DNA from: Parastagonospora avenae f. sp. tritici 18332-5 | Lineage: Eukaryota > Ascomycota > Dothideomycetes > Pleosporales > Phaeosphaeriaceae | Assembly (NCBI GenBank): GCA_022559985.1 | Contig: JAFJTR010000011.1 | Span: forward strand, 310,001-374,000 | Direction of reading: 5' to 3' | Length of the DNA stretch: 64,000 bases | In this document: in pieces, positions 11,492 through 22,181 of the stretch | Layout of the letters: each line of letters opens with the position of its first letter | How positions within the stretch are numbered: the stretch's first letter is position 1 | The notes under the pieces: generated by a model | Database searches by the model: none | The model's input: the letters and a program-made list of their open reading frames with translations, nothing else | What the model was told of the DNA's origin: nothing | Position numbers and translations under genes: made by a program

Positions 11492-12367
11492 ATGAAACGC
11501 ATCGACAGTGGCTTCCAGGAGTCTCCCTTCTTGGGTTCGCACAATGAACCACCGTCGATTATTAGAAGCAACACTGCGCCCACTCACCGTCGCAAGCACA
11601 CCAAATCTATCGTAGAGAATACCCAGTCTACTTGTCCTGGGACCATGGAGTTGCAGCGGCCAGGGTCTGAAGACCTCTCGAGACCATCCCAACACAGGTC
11701 AAAGACCACGTCGTCCAGAGCCTCAACCACACGATCTCGAGGTCGCGCTCATGGTTCCAAACCTTCCTCTCGTCGGACATCTTGCACCATAGTGGACCCT
11801 TCCAGGTCGCGCCACTACAGGATACAGAGTTCCCACACAGTGCCCACTGCAACCAGCCAAGACATTGACGATGTCTACGCCCTCCACCATCGCAGCTACA
11901 GTCTGTTTCAAAATCCATCACTGCACACCACATCCGGCCTTCCAAGCCCAACTTTGTCTGAGGACCAACGACTAGGCTTTCCAAGTCCAAGTCCGGTCGG
12001 TCGTTTCAGTACGGATGAGGGATATGCGCACGACGACCATGACCTACCAAAGAAGAGTGAGGACACCATAGCCGAGACTGCGGCAACCATTACGCACTGG
12101 ACTTCGCCATGTACTCGAAGGCGCGAGTACGAGCGCATAGACCGGGCCAATAGCGGTGTTCGGGGCTTCTTCAACAAAGTCATGCCGCGTTGCGTTTCAG
12201 GACCACCAGAGAAATTCTACGAGAAGGACAAGTCGGATGCAGGATCAGTACGACGATATCGAATGGATGATGAGGATAATACCGCCGAGGAGAAGAAATT
12301 CGCGCGGTCGCAGACACCCCACTTGAAGAAGCCAAGCTCCCCAAAGAAGAAGTGGATCTGCTTTTGA
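11492..12367 (+). CDS. Conserved ascomycete protein of unknown function, 291 residues
   Basis: A single exon starts at the first ATG of the frame (MKRIDSGFQESP). The first 200 residues are Ser/Arg/Thr/His-rich and look disordered. The C-terminal 90 residues carry the only ordered-looking segment: WTSPCTRRREYERIDRAN, then GVRGFFNKVMPRC and SVRRYRMDDED. I associate this W-TSP-TRRREY...ID...RG arrangement with an uncharacterised protein widespread in filamentous ascomycetes, but that is from memory. The tail ends with basic KKPSSPKKKWICF. The Ser/Arg-rich head offers many possible phosphorylation sites. Function unknown. Confidence 0.72.
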   Translation: MKRIDSGFQESPFLGSHNEPPSIIRSNTAPTHRRKHTKSIVENTQSTCPGTMELQRPGSEDLSRPSQHRSKTTSSRASTTRSRGRAHGSKPSSRRTSCTIVDPSRSRHYRIQSSHTVPTATSQDIDDVYALHHRSYSLFQNPSLHTTSGLPSPTLSEDQRLGFPSPSPVGRFSTDEGYAHDDHDLPKKSEDTIAETAATITHWTSPCTRRREYERIDRANSGVRGFFNKVMPRCVSGPPEKFYEKDKSDAGSVRRYRMDDEDNTAEEKKFARSQTPHLKKPSSPKKKWICF

Positions 12368-12850
12368 GTCTTAAGAGATGGACTATATTTTGAAATTTAC
12401 GGAGAGATGATTTGCATTTGCTTTGCATCGCGAAGGCGTTTACTACGATACCCACAGCCGTTGAGCTGAAGAGACGCACTACACCTCTACATTTTGAGGG
12501 TTTCATTTTTGACTTACGGCATTACCACATCGTTGAATAATCAGACATATAGAATGCATTGTGCTATAGCATAAAGTTCCAAGAATCAAAGTGCTACAAA
12601 CAAATAACTTTTCTACCAAGCATGCATTGACATCGGGTGCCTGGACTGGGTTCACCGCCACTCTTCGTGTGACCATCTGTTGTGCGCACAACAAGACAAC
12701 CTCGGTGCATCATAATCTCGCCCTCACACCGACTTGTCGATGTAGTATCCAGCCGTGACATCAAATCCTGCACATATCAATCGTGAGGCGCATAACAGGG
12801 GTCCGCTGGTCATCGCGAAAACAAACATGCACAATCGTATTGGTATCGCA
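12368..12850. other. Convergent intergenic region
   Basis: It lies between the stop of the conserved hypothetical gene and the stop of the cytochrome b5 gene, so it should be 3' untranslated sequence of both. No gene seen. Confidence 0.5.
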
Positions 12851-13160
12851 CTACAACTTCGCCTCCTCCTTGACAGTCCCAACCTTGAGCTTCGGCGCAT
12901 ACTTCTTAAGCACGCTCTCATTGTGATACTAAAGCCTGTCAGCGCGTCGTCCCGTCTGCCCGCAGTAGTCTCGAAACACGTACCTTCCAGAACTGCTTGC
13001 TTGCATCCTTGCCACCCACTCTCTTGAGGATCTTTGCGCCGCCCGGGTGCTCGTCGACAAATGTGTCCATTTTGTATACGTCGCTATCGATGATGATGTA
13101 CAGGCCCTTGTCGACCGAGGCGTGCTCGGCGACTTGCTTCGTTGTGAGGGATTCGGACAT
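12851..13160 (-). CDS. Soluble cytochrome b5-domain protein, 84 residues
   Basis: Two exons (12984-13160 and 12851-12928) with a 55 bp intron encode little more than a single cytochrome b5 heme-binding domain, used for one-electron transfer. The first axial heme ligand is His38 in DEHPGG. The second is His61, the second residue of exon 2 (QFWK-YHNESVLKKYAPKL), so correct splicing is needed to form the heme site. The two histidines are 23 residues apart, as usual for the fold. There is no C-terminal membrane anchor, unlike microsomal b5, so it is probably cytosolic. The ATG at 13160 is chosen because MSESLTTKQVAEH starts the domain; an in-frame upstream ATG at 13235 would add 25 residues. Confidence 0.92.
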
Positions 13161-14219
13161 TGTGGGCGTGGGCGGTCGGATGTGAGGTTGGACGCGCGTG
13201 ATAGATGGGAGGCTGGAGGTTGCGAAGGGATGCAAGAAGAGGAAATCTGGGGTCTTGTGGGGTATTGGTCTAGTTCATGGCTTGTCGACTCGCCCCATCG
13301 CGAAGTTGGAGATGTGGACGTGCCGAGGTCCACGATCCGGACGTGCTGATGCCGCTTTCCAGGGCGTGTGATTGGCTGGTCGGGTTTATCGTTTTGTAGG
13401 GCTTCAGATTAATTTCATCTCACCATACAACATCTGCATCACCTTGACGCCGTCGCCGGCGATACTTTCTGTTGTTCTCTTGCTACACATGCTCACTGTG
13501 TATGATGATGCCGCTCGAAATTTGCTCCCACCACGTCATCAGCGGTCATTGGAGCCTGACTCATCCATTTCAACGACATCGAAGAAATGAAGGAGCACAT
13601 ACCTATGGTAAGGGGGCAGCAATTATCTAGGCATACAACCAAAAACTCTTCGAATGTGGAAATCCAGAGAAGAAAGACATTGAGCGCGCGATGAGTTGGA
13701 TGAGGCACTGGCACGGGAGCACCTTCCAAAGCTGCAGGTCGGATACCACCTCCTTTCAACTCCACCACCAGATATGAGTCTGCAACGACGGCACGAACCC
13801 GAGAGACCCCGCTCAAACTTCGGAATGAAGAGATTTCAAATATCATGTTCACCGTGGGTGTCTACGGTTCGAAGCACTTCATAGTACGCTATCTACCACG
13901 TCCTCCTCTCCAAAGTCCGTCGGGGTTCATTGCGGAAGTAAATCGAGTGCATACGATTCAACCCATCTATTGACTCAGACTAGAAGCAACGATGCACTTC
14001 CCATCGGACAAGTGGTCGGCCGACCAGTACAGACTTTGGTTCGGCTATAAGCCTTGCATGTCTAGTTGACATGCACCTCCGGACTTCCGTATCGTGTTAC
14101 TGTGGCATCTTGAGGATTTGATCGTGCGAATGCTCTTCTATATGATCTTTTTACTCTCCTGGACTCTCTGGCTGCTATTTTCACTTGCTGGCCACCTTCA
14201 GTTTACCCAACGCCTCAAG
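13161..14219. other. Divergent intergenic region, 1.06 kb
   Basis: It separates the cytochrome b5 and F-box starts. A minus-strand frame at 13493-13852 and short plus-strand frames near 13560-13880 look weakly coding-like but match nothing I recognise. An in-frame hydrophobic extension of the following F-box gene reaches back to an ATG at 14130. Confidence 0.4.
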
Positions 14220-15950
14220 ATGAGTGATCAAGGGTCCATCGGATGGCCACCGCCCCCCGACATGTGTCACATCGACAGGGTCAGTACGGAGATCCTAGGC
14301 CTCATTTGCGAAGAACTGCAACCTTTTCAAGGCGAAAAGGAGGATCTGCTGGCCCTGTGTTCGGTGTCCCGGCGACTGTACCTCGTCACTATTCCATATC
14401 TCTACCGGAATCTCAGGATAGATCTCACTCGAGCATCACACATTCGTTTAATACAGCGCCTGATTCATTCCGGCTCTCAACTTACAAGAAAAATTCAATG
14501 GCTGACCATTTCGGGGACCGAAAAGCAGACGGGTTTTCAGTTTCTGGATATTGACCTCCTTCTCTCACGCCTTGTCCGTCTGCGAGAGTTTGCATGGAAC
14601 GGCTCTCTCGACATCCCACACCAAACTCTCCAGACTTTGAGAAAACAGTTCCCGAGGGCCAGGCTGCGTATCGGGGCACTGCAGACGAGGCTGCAAAGCT
14701 TACCTGCCTCTGCACCTGCGCCGTCCCACGCAACGCTTCTGCACCCAGGCTGTAAACATCTGCGGGCATTCCATTTCCTATCATCGGGCAGCGGGTTCTT
14801 GTACACAGAGTTCAAGAGAGACCTCATCCACATGCTCCATCACAACCCGCAACTATACAGTCTTCACCTTGACACTTATCTCGAGCCTTGGGACAAATCT
14901 TTGCGGGATGACCCAGATTTACTCAACGAGCTGCAAAGTGGTCCTTTGCCAAGAATCAGTTCTTTGATCTTGGCTACAAGTCTTTTTACGACTGGGGAGA
15001 TCGAACTGTGTGCTCAGCGCGGGATGTTCAGAAGAGTCGTGCTTTTGAGAGTCCATAATTCCAAGCAATTCCTCTCGATATGTGCGAGAGCTCCTGACAT
15101 CAGAGACATTACCTTTGTTCCTGAACACGGCTTACGCTTTGGTGGCTTGATTGCACAAGTTAACCAACTGGCCGCTTCAAAGAGACCTCCCTTCAGCAAA
15201 GTGCAATCATTGCGCTACCAGACCCTTGAGCATTTGGGTGCCTTCTCCCAACAACCAGCAATGCCTTGGTATCTTATCGGACAAATGCCGAGACTAATAT
15301 CAGTGGAGCTCTATCCTTTCCTGTTACGATCATCTCGCGCTGGGCCGCAACTAGAAGCGACGACCACGACTGATCTGAAGAAACTCCGAAATCTGGTTCC
15401 CGGGGTCCAGAAAATAGTCGTCCATATTGTTGCGCGACCGTTACGGTCCCGAGCACGACGTGAAATACTCCGTGAACTAGCTACGTTCGAGCAGCTAACT
15501 GACGTGAGCCTCTACCTGTTCGCGGAAAATGGATTTAACTGTCCTGCCATGCTTCAGCTGTCCATGTGCTGCTACATTTTCCATGAGTTCCTAGCTGCGC
15601 GAAAAGCTACAAGTCACAACCAAGAACCTCTAACAGTCATGTTCAAATTTGTCGAGCCACGCTCGTTCACAAGTTCTAAATGGTTCACGCCCGACTACCG
15701 CTTCACTCTGACCACGAGCGGAACTATTGAATCTTTCAGGAGGCAAGACGAACACGATATTGTCAGCTTGCGAATGGATCGGCTGACGAACAAACAACTC
15801 GAGTCGTCTGACAGGGTGCAGAAATTCGCTAAGGCGCTGAATTGGGACTGGCGCGGGTACGGGAGAGAAAGAGAGCGGCGGGAAAGCAGCGCCAGGTGCC
15901 TAGCTGGCCTCGGGTCCAACGCCACACTTTGGGACATGTGGGCTTCTTGA
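14220..15950 (+). CDS. F-box protein (tandem family member 1, intact), 576 residues
   Basis: F-box proteins link substrates to the SCF ubiquitin ligase through Skp1. An F-box lies at about residues 19-70 (RVSTEILGLICEELQPF, then LLALCSVSRRLYLVTIPYLYRN). A long, irregular helical and strand region follows with leucine-rich-repeat-like periodicity, and the C-terminus ends in a conserved ATLWDMW motif shared with the decayed third family member. An in-frame ATG at 14130 would add 30 residues forming a hydrophobic segment (MLFYMIFLLSWTLWLLFSLAG). I prefer 14220 because the other three copies start without such a segment, but membrane anchoring cannot be excluded. No intron is needed. This is the only undamaged copy of the four-gene array. 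Confidence 0.82.
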   Translation: MSDQGSIGWPPPPDMCHIDRVSTEILGLICEELQPFQGEKEDLLALCSVSRRLYLVTIPYLYRNLRIDLTRASHIRLIQRLIHSGSQLTRKIQWLTISGTEKQTGFQFLDIDLLLSRLVRLREFAWNGSLDIPHQTLQTLRKQFPRARLRIGALQTRLQSLPASAPAPSHATLLHPGCKHLRAFHFLSSGSGFLYTEFKRDLIHMLHHNPQLYSLHLDTYLEPWDKSLRDDPDLLNELQSGPLPRISSLILATSLFTTGEIELCAQRGMFRRVVLLRVHNSKQFLSICARAPDIRDITFVPEHGLRFGGLIAQVNQLAASKRPPFSKVQSLRYQTLEHLGAFSQQPAMPWYLIGQMPRLISVELYPFLLRSSRAGPQLEATTTTDLKKLRNLVPGVQKIVVHIVARPLRSRARREILRELATFEQLTDVSLYLFAENGFNCPAMLQLSMCCYIFHEFLAARKATSHNQEPLTVMFKFVEPRSFTSSKWFTPDYRFTLTTSGTIESFRRQDEHDIVSLRMDRLTNKQLESSDRVQKFAKALNWDWRGYGRERERRESSARCLAGLGSNATLWDMWAS

Positions 15951-16362
15951 TTTGTGAGTTCTTTCCCTCATTCATCCAGGATTGTTGAGTAATTAAGCTG
16001 AGAGATTTCGGGCACCGTTCGATTCGGTACATTGCAATCACCGCGCATTACTATATCACTTGCTGTTTGCACATCTGATTTGTTTGCTCTACAACATGCC
16101 GCAGAGGTCAATATGGTTGTGTATCATGGACGACGATTAATAGTAATACAATCACGATATTGCGACTATTCCGCGCCTCAAACGCTTATAGACAACCCGA
16201 ATCGACGCTTGTTAACAAGGCGTTTGACTTGATCTCGCTTGTTAGTGCGTCGCACCCAAATGCGAGTAAGACTGGGCCCTTTCTATTTGAGCAACGTTTC
16301 ACAGGCCTAGAAGGTGTTCTCGACGACCTGATCGCCACCATTTCACCTTTGTGACCAACACC
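15951..16362. other. Spacer between F-box copies 1 and 2
   Basis: No gene seen. Presumably it holds the 3' end of copy 1 and the former promoter of copy 2. Confidence 0.45.
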
Positions 16363-17706
16363 ATGGAGATCTTCAACAGCGAAGTCCGCCGGTTGACTAA
16401 GAATTCAAGACTCTCCATGTTTCGGAGGAGAGCATCACCGACATTTGAGTCTCGAGGCTTCGACACGCTCAATGAAGATGTTCTACTGCTCATTATTGAC
16501 GATGTTTTCCCCATGAAAGATCTTTTGAATCTCTCAAGGGCGTCATATTAATTTTATCAACTTACAATGCCGCGAATCCACAAATGGGTTCACTTCAACC
16601 TGTCACAGAGTTCACACTGCCGGTTCCTTCCATTACTTGAAAAGACTCTTGGTTAAAGGCCAAGCCTCGTTCAAGTAATCAGAATTCGGGGACTGCGTGA
16701 GGCAACCACCAGTACTTCCCTCGATTTGCTTCACGCTCTCTCGAGGCTGACCAACCTCAAGCGCTTCCAATGCGAAGGAAGTGTTGTCCTCCCTGAGGAT
16801 CTTTTGAGAACCTTGCGGCATACACTACTATTCACGCCCAGCGAACTCGAACTTTGGGGCCCAGCAGGTGGTTGGGATAAGTTGACTGGTCTCGATATAG
16901 AGCATACGCAGTACCTGTCAGTATTCACGGGCAACACGCCCTACCTTGTGAAGCTCCATTTCACAATATTCAAAGAATATGATGTTGACGGATTCGAGAA
17001 AGAGCTCGAGAGGTTGGACGACGCGGCCCCACTTGGAGCTCGTTTACAGAGTTTCCGATTTCAGGTACCCTCAAAACACTTCGCTGTCCCTTTGCAACTT
17101 CTCAAGGCGTCACCGAACATTACAAAATTGTAACCGAATCGACCGGACATCACTATGGGCTCTGACATACCTTCGGCGACAGCACATGACATCCGCCATA
17201 TCGCTGAGATTTGCCCTGAGCTTTTGCAGCTGGAGATTGATATTCCTCTCCACTTCTCGAGAGCGAACATTGCTATTCTGCCAAATGAAATATTGGAGGC
17301 CCTAGCTCAATTCAAGAAAGCAATCAATCTGGAACTTCATTTTCGCGTTGCCAACTCGGGATTAGCAGACTTCGTGTTGACCCACTTGATCTACTATGAG
17401 ATCTTCAATATTATACTCGACGAGCGAGAAAGACTACAGCTCCCATGTCACTCATCCTTCGAAGTTGGGCTTATAATCGTCCGCGAATGGGAGAAGATGA
17501 ACTTTGAGCAGCCGGATTACCGCCTCACATTGTCAGACACGGGCAAGGTAATTTTCGAGGACGTTGCTGGGCGGCGATCATTGGACTTGCGCAGAAGCAA
17601 GACTGCCATCGTACGCGAGGCATTCAAATTGCGATGCTCCATGCATCGCGCCCTCCACAGTAAAAGCGGGGTCTGCGAGGATTTCGATGGACGGGGATTC
17701 ACTTGA
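16363..17706 (+). pseudogene. F-box gene copy 2, three in-frame TAA stops
   Basis: From the ATG at 16363 one frame holds family homology through to the stop at 17704-17706, interrupted by TAA at 16549-16551, 16654-16656 and 17131-17133. The F-box (FDTLNEDVLLLIIDDVFPMKDLLNLSRASY) runs into the first stop. Sequence after each stop stays in frame and aligns with copies 3 and 4 (for example DLLHALSRLTNLKRFQCEG and DIRHIAEICPELLQLEIDI). There is no frameshift. Each TAA is one C-to-T change from CAA, in CpA context. The middle of the gene is also shorter than in copies 1 and 4, which suggests an internal deletion. I find no GT-AG introns that would remove all three stops. Read-through or a re-annotated short gene is less likely. 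Confidence 0.8.
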
Positions 17707-18319
17707 GAATCTCGACTGGGTTACCTTGCATTTGTGTTTTGTCCTTCCGCCAGCCGATTGATGCTCCTGAAGCTATACCGGTAACCCAAATCTCGCGTAG
17801 ATGTCCAGACAGGCTCTGAATCTCACCGGCTGGACCGAACAGGCTCTTTTCGATGCAATGTGAAATTTCAATTAAACACTTTTGGTCACAGCGAGTCGGT
17901 GCTACTCAACAATGATCAACTATAACTTCTACCTCCCATTGGCGTAACTAGATACATATGCGTGGTAACAGCACCACAAATGATATATGACATCTCTTGT
18001 CGATGAGCATATTCCTCTCTTCTCCAGGCAACTTCTGGCTTGATCAACACATGTGCTGCCTGGTGTAGGCATGCCTTACATGTACATTCAGCAGTGTTTG
18101 AAGGACCGCCGTGTTCTCGGGTTGGTATCTGATCGTTTGTTGGACCCCTGCTGACCCTGTTCATGGGTGGCATATGTGCCGCTCCGCGGGTGAACGTGCG
18201 TTTGCCCGTAGCACAAAGCAGGCGACACCTGCAGTGCTTTCTGAAACGCGCTTTTGGTCTACACGCCCATACATTGAGCTCTTCTCATCTGCTGGCACAC
18301 GGGTGAAGTTAGACACGAC
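17707..18319. other. Spacer between F-box copies 2 and 3
   Basis: No gene or repeat seen on either strand. Confidence 0.45.
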
Positions 18320-20088
18320 ATGGCGACCAAGACACTCATCTTCTGCAATATGTGGCCCAAGAAGAGAATCAAGGTCGCAACGCCGCCACCGCCCTTCGAT
18401 CGGCTGATAGTCGATGTTCTGCGACTGGTGCTCGAGGATATGCTTTTGGCAGAAGGTAAAGCGGGTTTGCTCAGCGTCTACTTGGTTTGCCGGCATCTCT
18501 ATCTCCTGGCAGTCCCGTGCCTTTACCGAAATATCACCTTCGAGATGACCAGGGCTTCTCACATCCACTTGACGAAAAGTTTGGCCAAGCCTGGATCTCA
18601 ACCGCCAGGTCTGATCAGGAACCTCGTGGTCAGTAAAGCTCAAGAGAAACATGCTGCGTCGCTGCACGCGCTGAACATAATCGTTGCTAGGCTCAAGCAT
18701 CTCATCGAGATAAGTTGGTGGTCTGGGTCTCTCGAAATACCACTTTCCCTTCTCGATATTGTCTACAACAAGTTTCCTAAGGCAAAATTTAACTTAACGT
18801 TCAAGAGAACCGAGCCAAGCTACTCGCGTCAACGGATAAATCTGCATCGCCACCTCCATTAACGTATCCGGTCCTGAGGCATATAGCTGCCTGGGGATTA
18901 ACGTATTTCGACTTTCAGCCGCTCGCGGCCGATCAAATGTATCCTGGATTAAAGAGCGATCTTGTCAAAATGTTGTCTCAAAACAGGGCGCTCTGGGTTC
19001 TTCAGATCTTTCCGAATGTCGCCGTAGAAGTAGACTGTCCAGAGATGATCGATTTATTTCGGCAGTATGAGCTTTCAAAACTCCAGATATTGAATCTCTG
19101 CGTGACTGCCCAGATATTCACAAAGAGAATTGGCTGTCTGGAGTTCAAAGGGCGGATGGCAAGATTCAAGAACTCTCAGTCTCTATCATACGAAAAACCT
19201 CATCCATTTTATTGACAAAGCACCGCTATTGACTTGTTTGTCGATCTACCCACGGTCGCAGGAAGACTACCAAAAACTCGAATATTACTTGGATACAGCT
19301 GGTCTCACCTTGCCATTTCCTTCCCTTTACGACATGACCTTCAGAGGACCATGCAGCGATGCTGCATTCACACTGCCACAGGATCGCTGTATAGTCCCGT
19401 GGTGCCTGCTCAAGTGCACACCAAAGCTACAGATCCTGGACATTGCCCGTGTTAGATTTGAGAATGGGAGTCCGGGCCCGAAGTTTCGACGTACCAAGTG
19501 CTCTAGATGTCCAAGAGATCAGAACATTCTGCCCCGAACTCCACCGGTTCAGCCTCGACATTGTTCTGCAAGGGCACTATGCAAAGTGGTCGCTTGATGT
19601 GCTGAACGAACTGGCTCAATTCCATCAGCCTGTCCAGCTCAATTTCTTAATCCACCACATAGAGTGCAAGAGGGCTGCTATGATGATGAATGAACGCGAA
19701 CTATTTGCAGTCATGCGCCACTTGCGAAGGGAGCGAAAACGCCGGAGTCTTCCAATCTACTGGCCATTTCACATAGACTGTAAGACTATACGCCCGTTTC
19801 ACGAGATTCAGAAGCATTGGAATTTGCCAGACTGGACTATCTGGATAGATGGAGGCATACTAGATAACATGTTCTTCCGCTTCTATGACCGCAAGCTCCC
19901 GGAGGTATACCCGGACCGATTAAGCCGCGAAGAGCTTGAAATCAAGAGAGCGAAGCAGTTTTTCTAGGCTCTTCGGATTGGATCGTAAACACTACGGATA
20001 AGAGATCAAGCGGCGGGAACAGTATGCTAGTAAGAAAACTGGGTTTGCGACAGACGCTACGCTGTACAATCTTTGGACGGGGTCGTAG
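18320..20088 (+). pseudogene. F-box gene copy 3, multiply frameshifted
   Basis: Homology to the family starts at the ATG 18320 with an F-box (FDRLIVDVLRLVLEDML, then LLSVYLVCRHLYLLAVPCLYRN) and ends at TAG 20086-20088 with ATLYNLWTGS, matching the ATLWDMW end of copy 1. The reading frame must change at least four times: near 18830, near 19140-19200, near 19440-19490 and near 19960. There is also a TAA in the last segment (within HYG-stop-EIKRRE) that a CAA-to-TAA change would explain. No plausible introns bridge these points. The segment 19443-19967 alone is open for 174 codons and could be mistaken for a gene. Confidence 0.8.
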
Positions 20089-20446
20089 AATATTAGGGAA
20101 GGCGTCTACAACGTAATATTTCCAGTACGCTTCTTTCACCGACACCATTTTAGTCGCAACAGGCACTTGAACGAGCTGGTGGAGAAGCTCCCTCAAACAG
20201 GCATGTGGTTCAGTGCGCGCTGGGTGTTTGCGAATTGCCAACTGACTTTCACTAGGAAGTAAACGCCTTCGCGTGAATAAACCAACAGCCGCTAGCACTA
20301 TCCAACGAGCGCATTCGGCCAGTGTACTACCCTGATAGTGGCAAGTCTGGCCTTGTGGCACACTTATTATATCAATCACGCACATCAAGACCTTACTCAC
20401 GCACTGGCTCTCAACCCCACTCCAAGATTACTCAACTGTCATCGCG
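20089..20446. other. Spacer between F-box copies 3 and 4
   Basis: No gene seen. It probably carries the promoter of copy 4. Confidence 0.45.
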
Positions 20447-21913
20447 ATGGCGCGAGATCTTCTTGTTGGACTCTCCAATAGAGGGTCTCGAATATTTCCC
20501 CTTGAGACACTCTGCGAAGAGTTCGTTTGTCTCGTTCTAGCTCATGTTGACGACTTGACGGATCTATGCAACATGAGCTTGGTCTCGCGTCGTCTGTATC
20601 TTTTGACGGTAGCGATTCTGTATCGGCACGTGGTCCTGGAAGAGTACGCATTATCCCACGAGGATCTCCTCGAACGACTTGGTCATCCGCGAAGTCGCAT
20701 ACCAAAGCACATACGTACCATCGATGTTCCCGTGCAAAAATTCCTGGATGAAAACTATCCCCAGAAGTGCAAGCACATACAGACAACCCTGCTCGGTGTC
20801 AAGAACCTGAAGACCCTGAAATGGGGGGCATCTATTCCAATCCCGCTCGAGATTCTCGACTTAATTGCCGCGCGTCTCCCGACGGCTAATGTCGCGCTAC
20901 GAATTTATTACGGCAACCTTTCTGAACTCCATTCAGCTACGCCTTACACCATTTTTGCACATCCCGCCAGCTCGCAAATTACTCGCTTCGAATACACCGC
21001 GAACAGTGCGGACTCATTTTATGGAAACTTCAAAAGGGATGTTACAAACATGATAAAGAACAGCCAATGCTTAGTACACTTCAAGATTACTTCGTACTAC
21101 CGACCTACGATCACTTATCCTGAATACATTGGCCGCTTCCGTGGCGATGAGTTACCACACCTCAAACAATTCATTCTCAAAACACCAGAGACAGCATTCT
21201 TCACTAATGATGAACTGGATCTGTGGGGAGCCAAATGCGGCTGGGAAAGGCTCAGCACACTCGAGCTGCATTATGTGGAACTCTTTTGGGCATTCATAGG
21301 CAGGACGCCAAACCTTACGCAGCTCAAACTTGGTGCCCCCGATTTCGAGGTCGTTCAGGACATTGAAGTCCGTCTCGATACCATAACCGTCGATCTATTC
21401 CCGCAACTGCTTGATTTCAGCCTCACGAATTCTGCACCAATGCTACTGCAAGGTCGACACGCAGTGCCTCTGAAATTACTGAAGCGAATGTCGCAGCTAG
21501 AATCTCTGAGCCTGCTGAGCCTGCCAATGGACAATGCAGTTATCTCTGAGTTCTGTCCCGATGTACCTAATTTCCGAGAACTCAGGGAGATCCGAAAATG
21601 TTGTCCCAGATTAGAGAATCTGAGCATAGCAATGAATCGAGGTGGCCCCTATGCGAGATGGCCCCGTCCATTTCTTCTTGAGGTCGAGAGCATTGAGAAA
21701 CTTGACCTGCTTACACTTCCTTCATCAATTGGGAACAAAGCGAGCAAAGATGCGGAGCAGCCAGATCGACTATCATGCCACCTCACGCTATATTCGCAAA
21801 GAACGACAGTGTCTAGGTATCCCAATCGAACAGCCGTTCGCTATAGAATACCAAGTTCCCGTTTCCTGGCGTGGGCACTATCTCTTCGTAGACAACCGGA
21901 ATGTCGACCATGA
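20447..21913 (+). CDS. F-box protein copy 4 with frameshifted C-terminus, 488 residues as it stands
   Basis: The F-box is at about residues 15-65 (FPLETLCEEFVCLVLAHVDDL, then LCNMSLVSRRLYLLTVAILYRH), followed by leucine-rich-like sequence. Family homology runs in this frame to about PYARWPRPFLLEV near 21690. After that, the matching sequence (TCLHFLHQLGTKRAKM, then SRYIRKERQCLGIPI) continues in the +1 frame and stays open to 22181. The tail actually encoded in the first frame (from about residue 420) has no family similarity. The donor and acceptor signals nearby are too close for an intron. So either a one-base insertion (or two-base deletion) has given the protein a new tail, or this copy is an early pseudogene, or the assembly has an error here. 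Confidence 0.65.
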   Translation: MARDLLVGLSNRGSRIFPLETLCEEFVCLVLAHVDDLTDLCNMSLVSRRLYLLTVAILYRHVVLEEYALSHEDLLERLGHPRSRIPKHIRTIDVPVQKFLDENYPQKCKHIQTTLLGVKNLKTLKWGASIPIPLEILDLIAARLPTANVALRIYYGNLSELHSATPYTIFAHPASSQITRFEYTANSADSFYGNFKRDVTNMIKNSQCLVHFKITSYYRPTITYPEYIGRFRGDELPHLKQFILKTPETAFFTNDELDLWGAKCGWERLSTLELHYVELFWAFIGRTPNLTQLKLGAPDFEVVQDIEVRLDTITVDLFPQLLDFSLTNSAPMLLQGRHAVPLKLLKRMSQLESLSLLSLPMDNAVISEFCPDVPNFRELREIRKCCPRLENLSIAMNRGGPYARWPRPFLLEVESIEKLDLLTLPSSIGNKASKDAEQPDRLSCHLTLYSQRTTVSRYPNRTAVRYRIPSSRFLAWALSLRRQPECRP

Positions 21914-22181
21914 CACCCGCTTGGGTGCATTCGCCGCGATCAAGAATCACAGCAGGACATTTCGTAAAATGAAAGACTGGGCAAATAGCGCATCTAGACG
22001 CACAGGCATCTTGGACCTTGGGTACTGGGGAGAGCGCAAGGCACTACAAATTTGCGAAAAGCGCAGCTGGCTTTTCCACGACGATGAGAGTGAGACAGGG
22101 AATGACCATCGCAACAGGAACCTGCCCCCTCCGACCGTTCTCGCTGACTTCCCAACTCTATACGACGCTCGGACTCAGTAA

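Noticed and set aside
13493..13884. Weakly coding-like frames on both strands
   Set aside because: No recognisable family, no consistent splice structure and stops in the plus-strand reading; possibly an old relic but not supportable.
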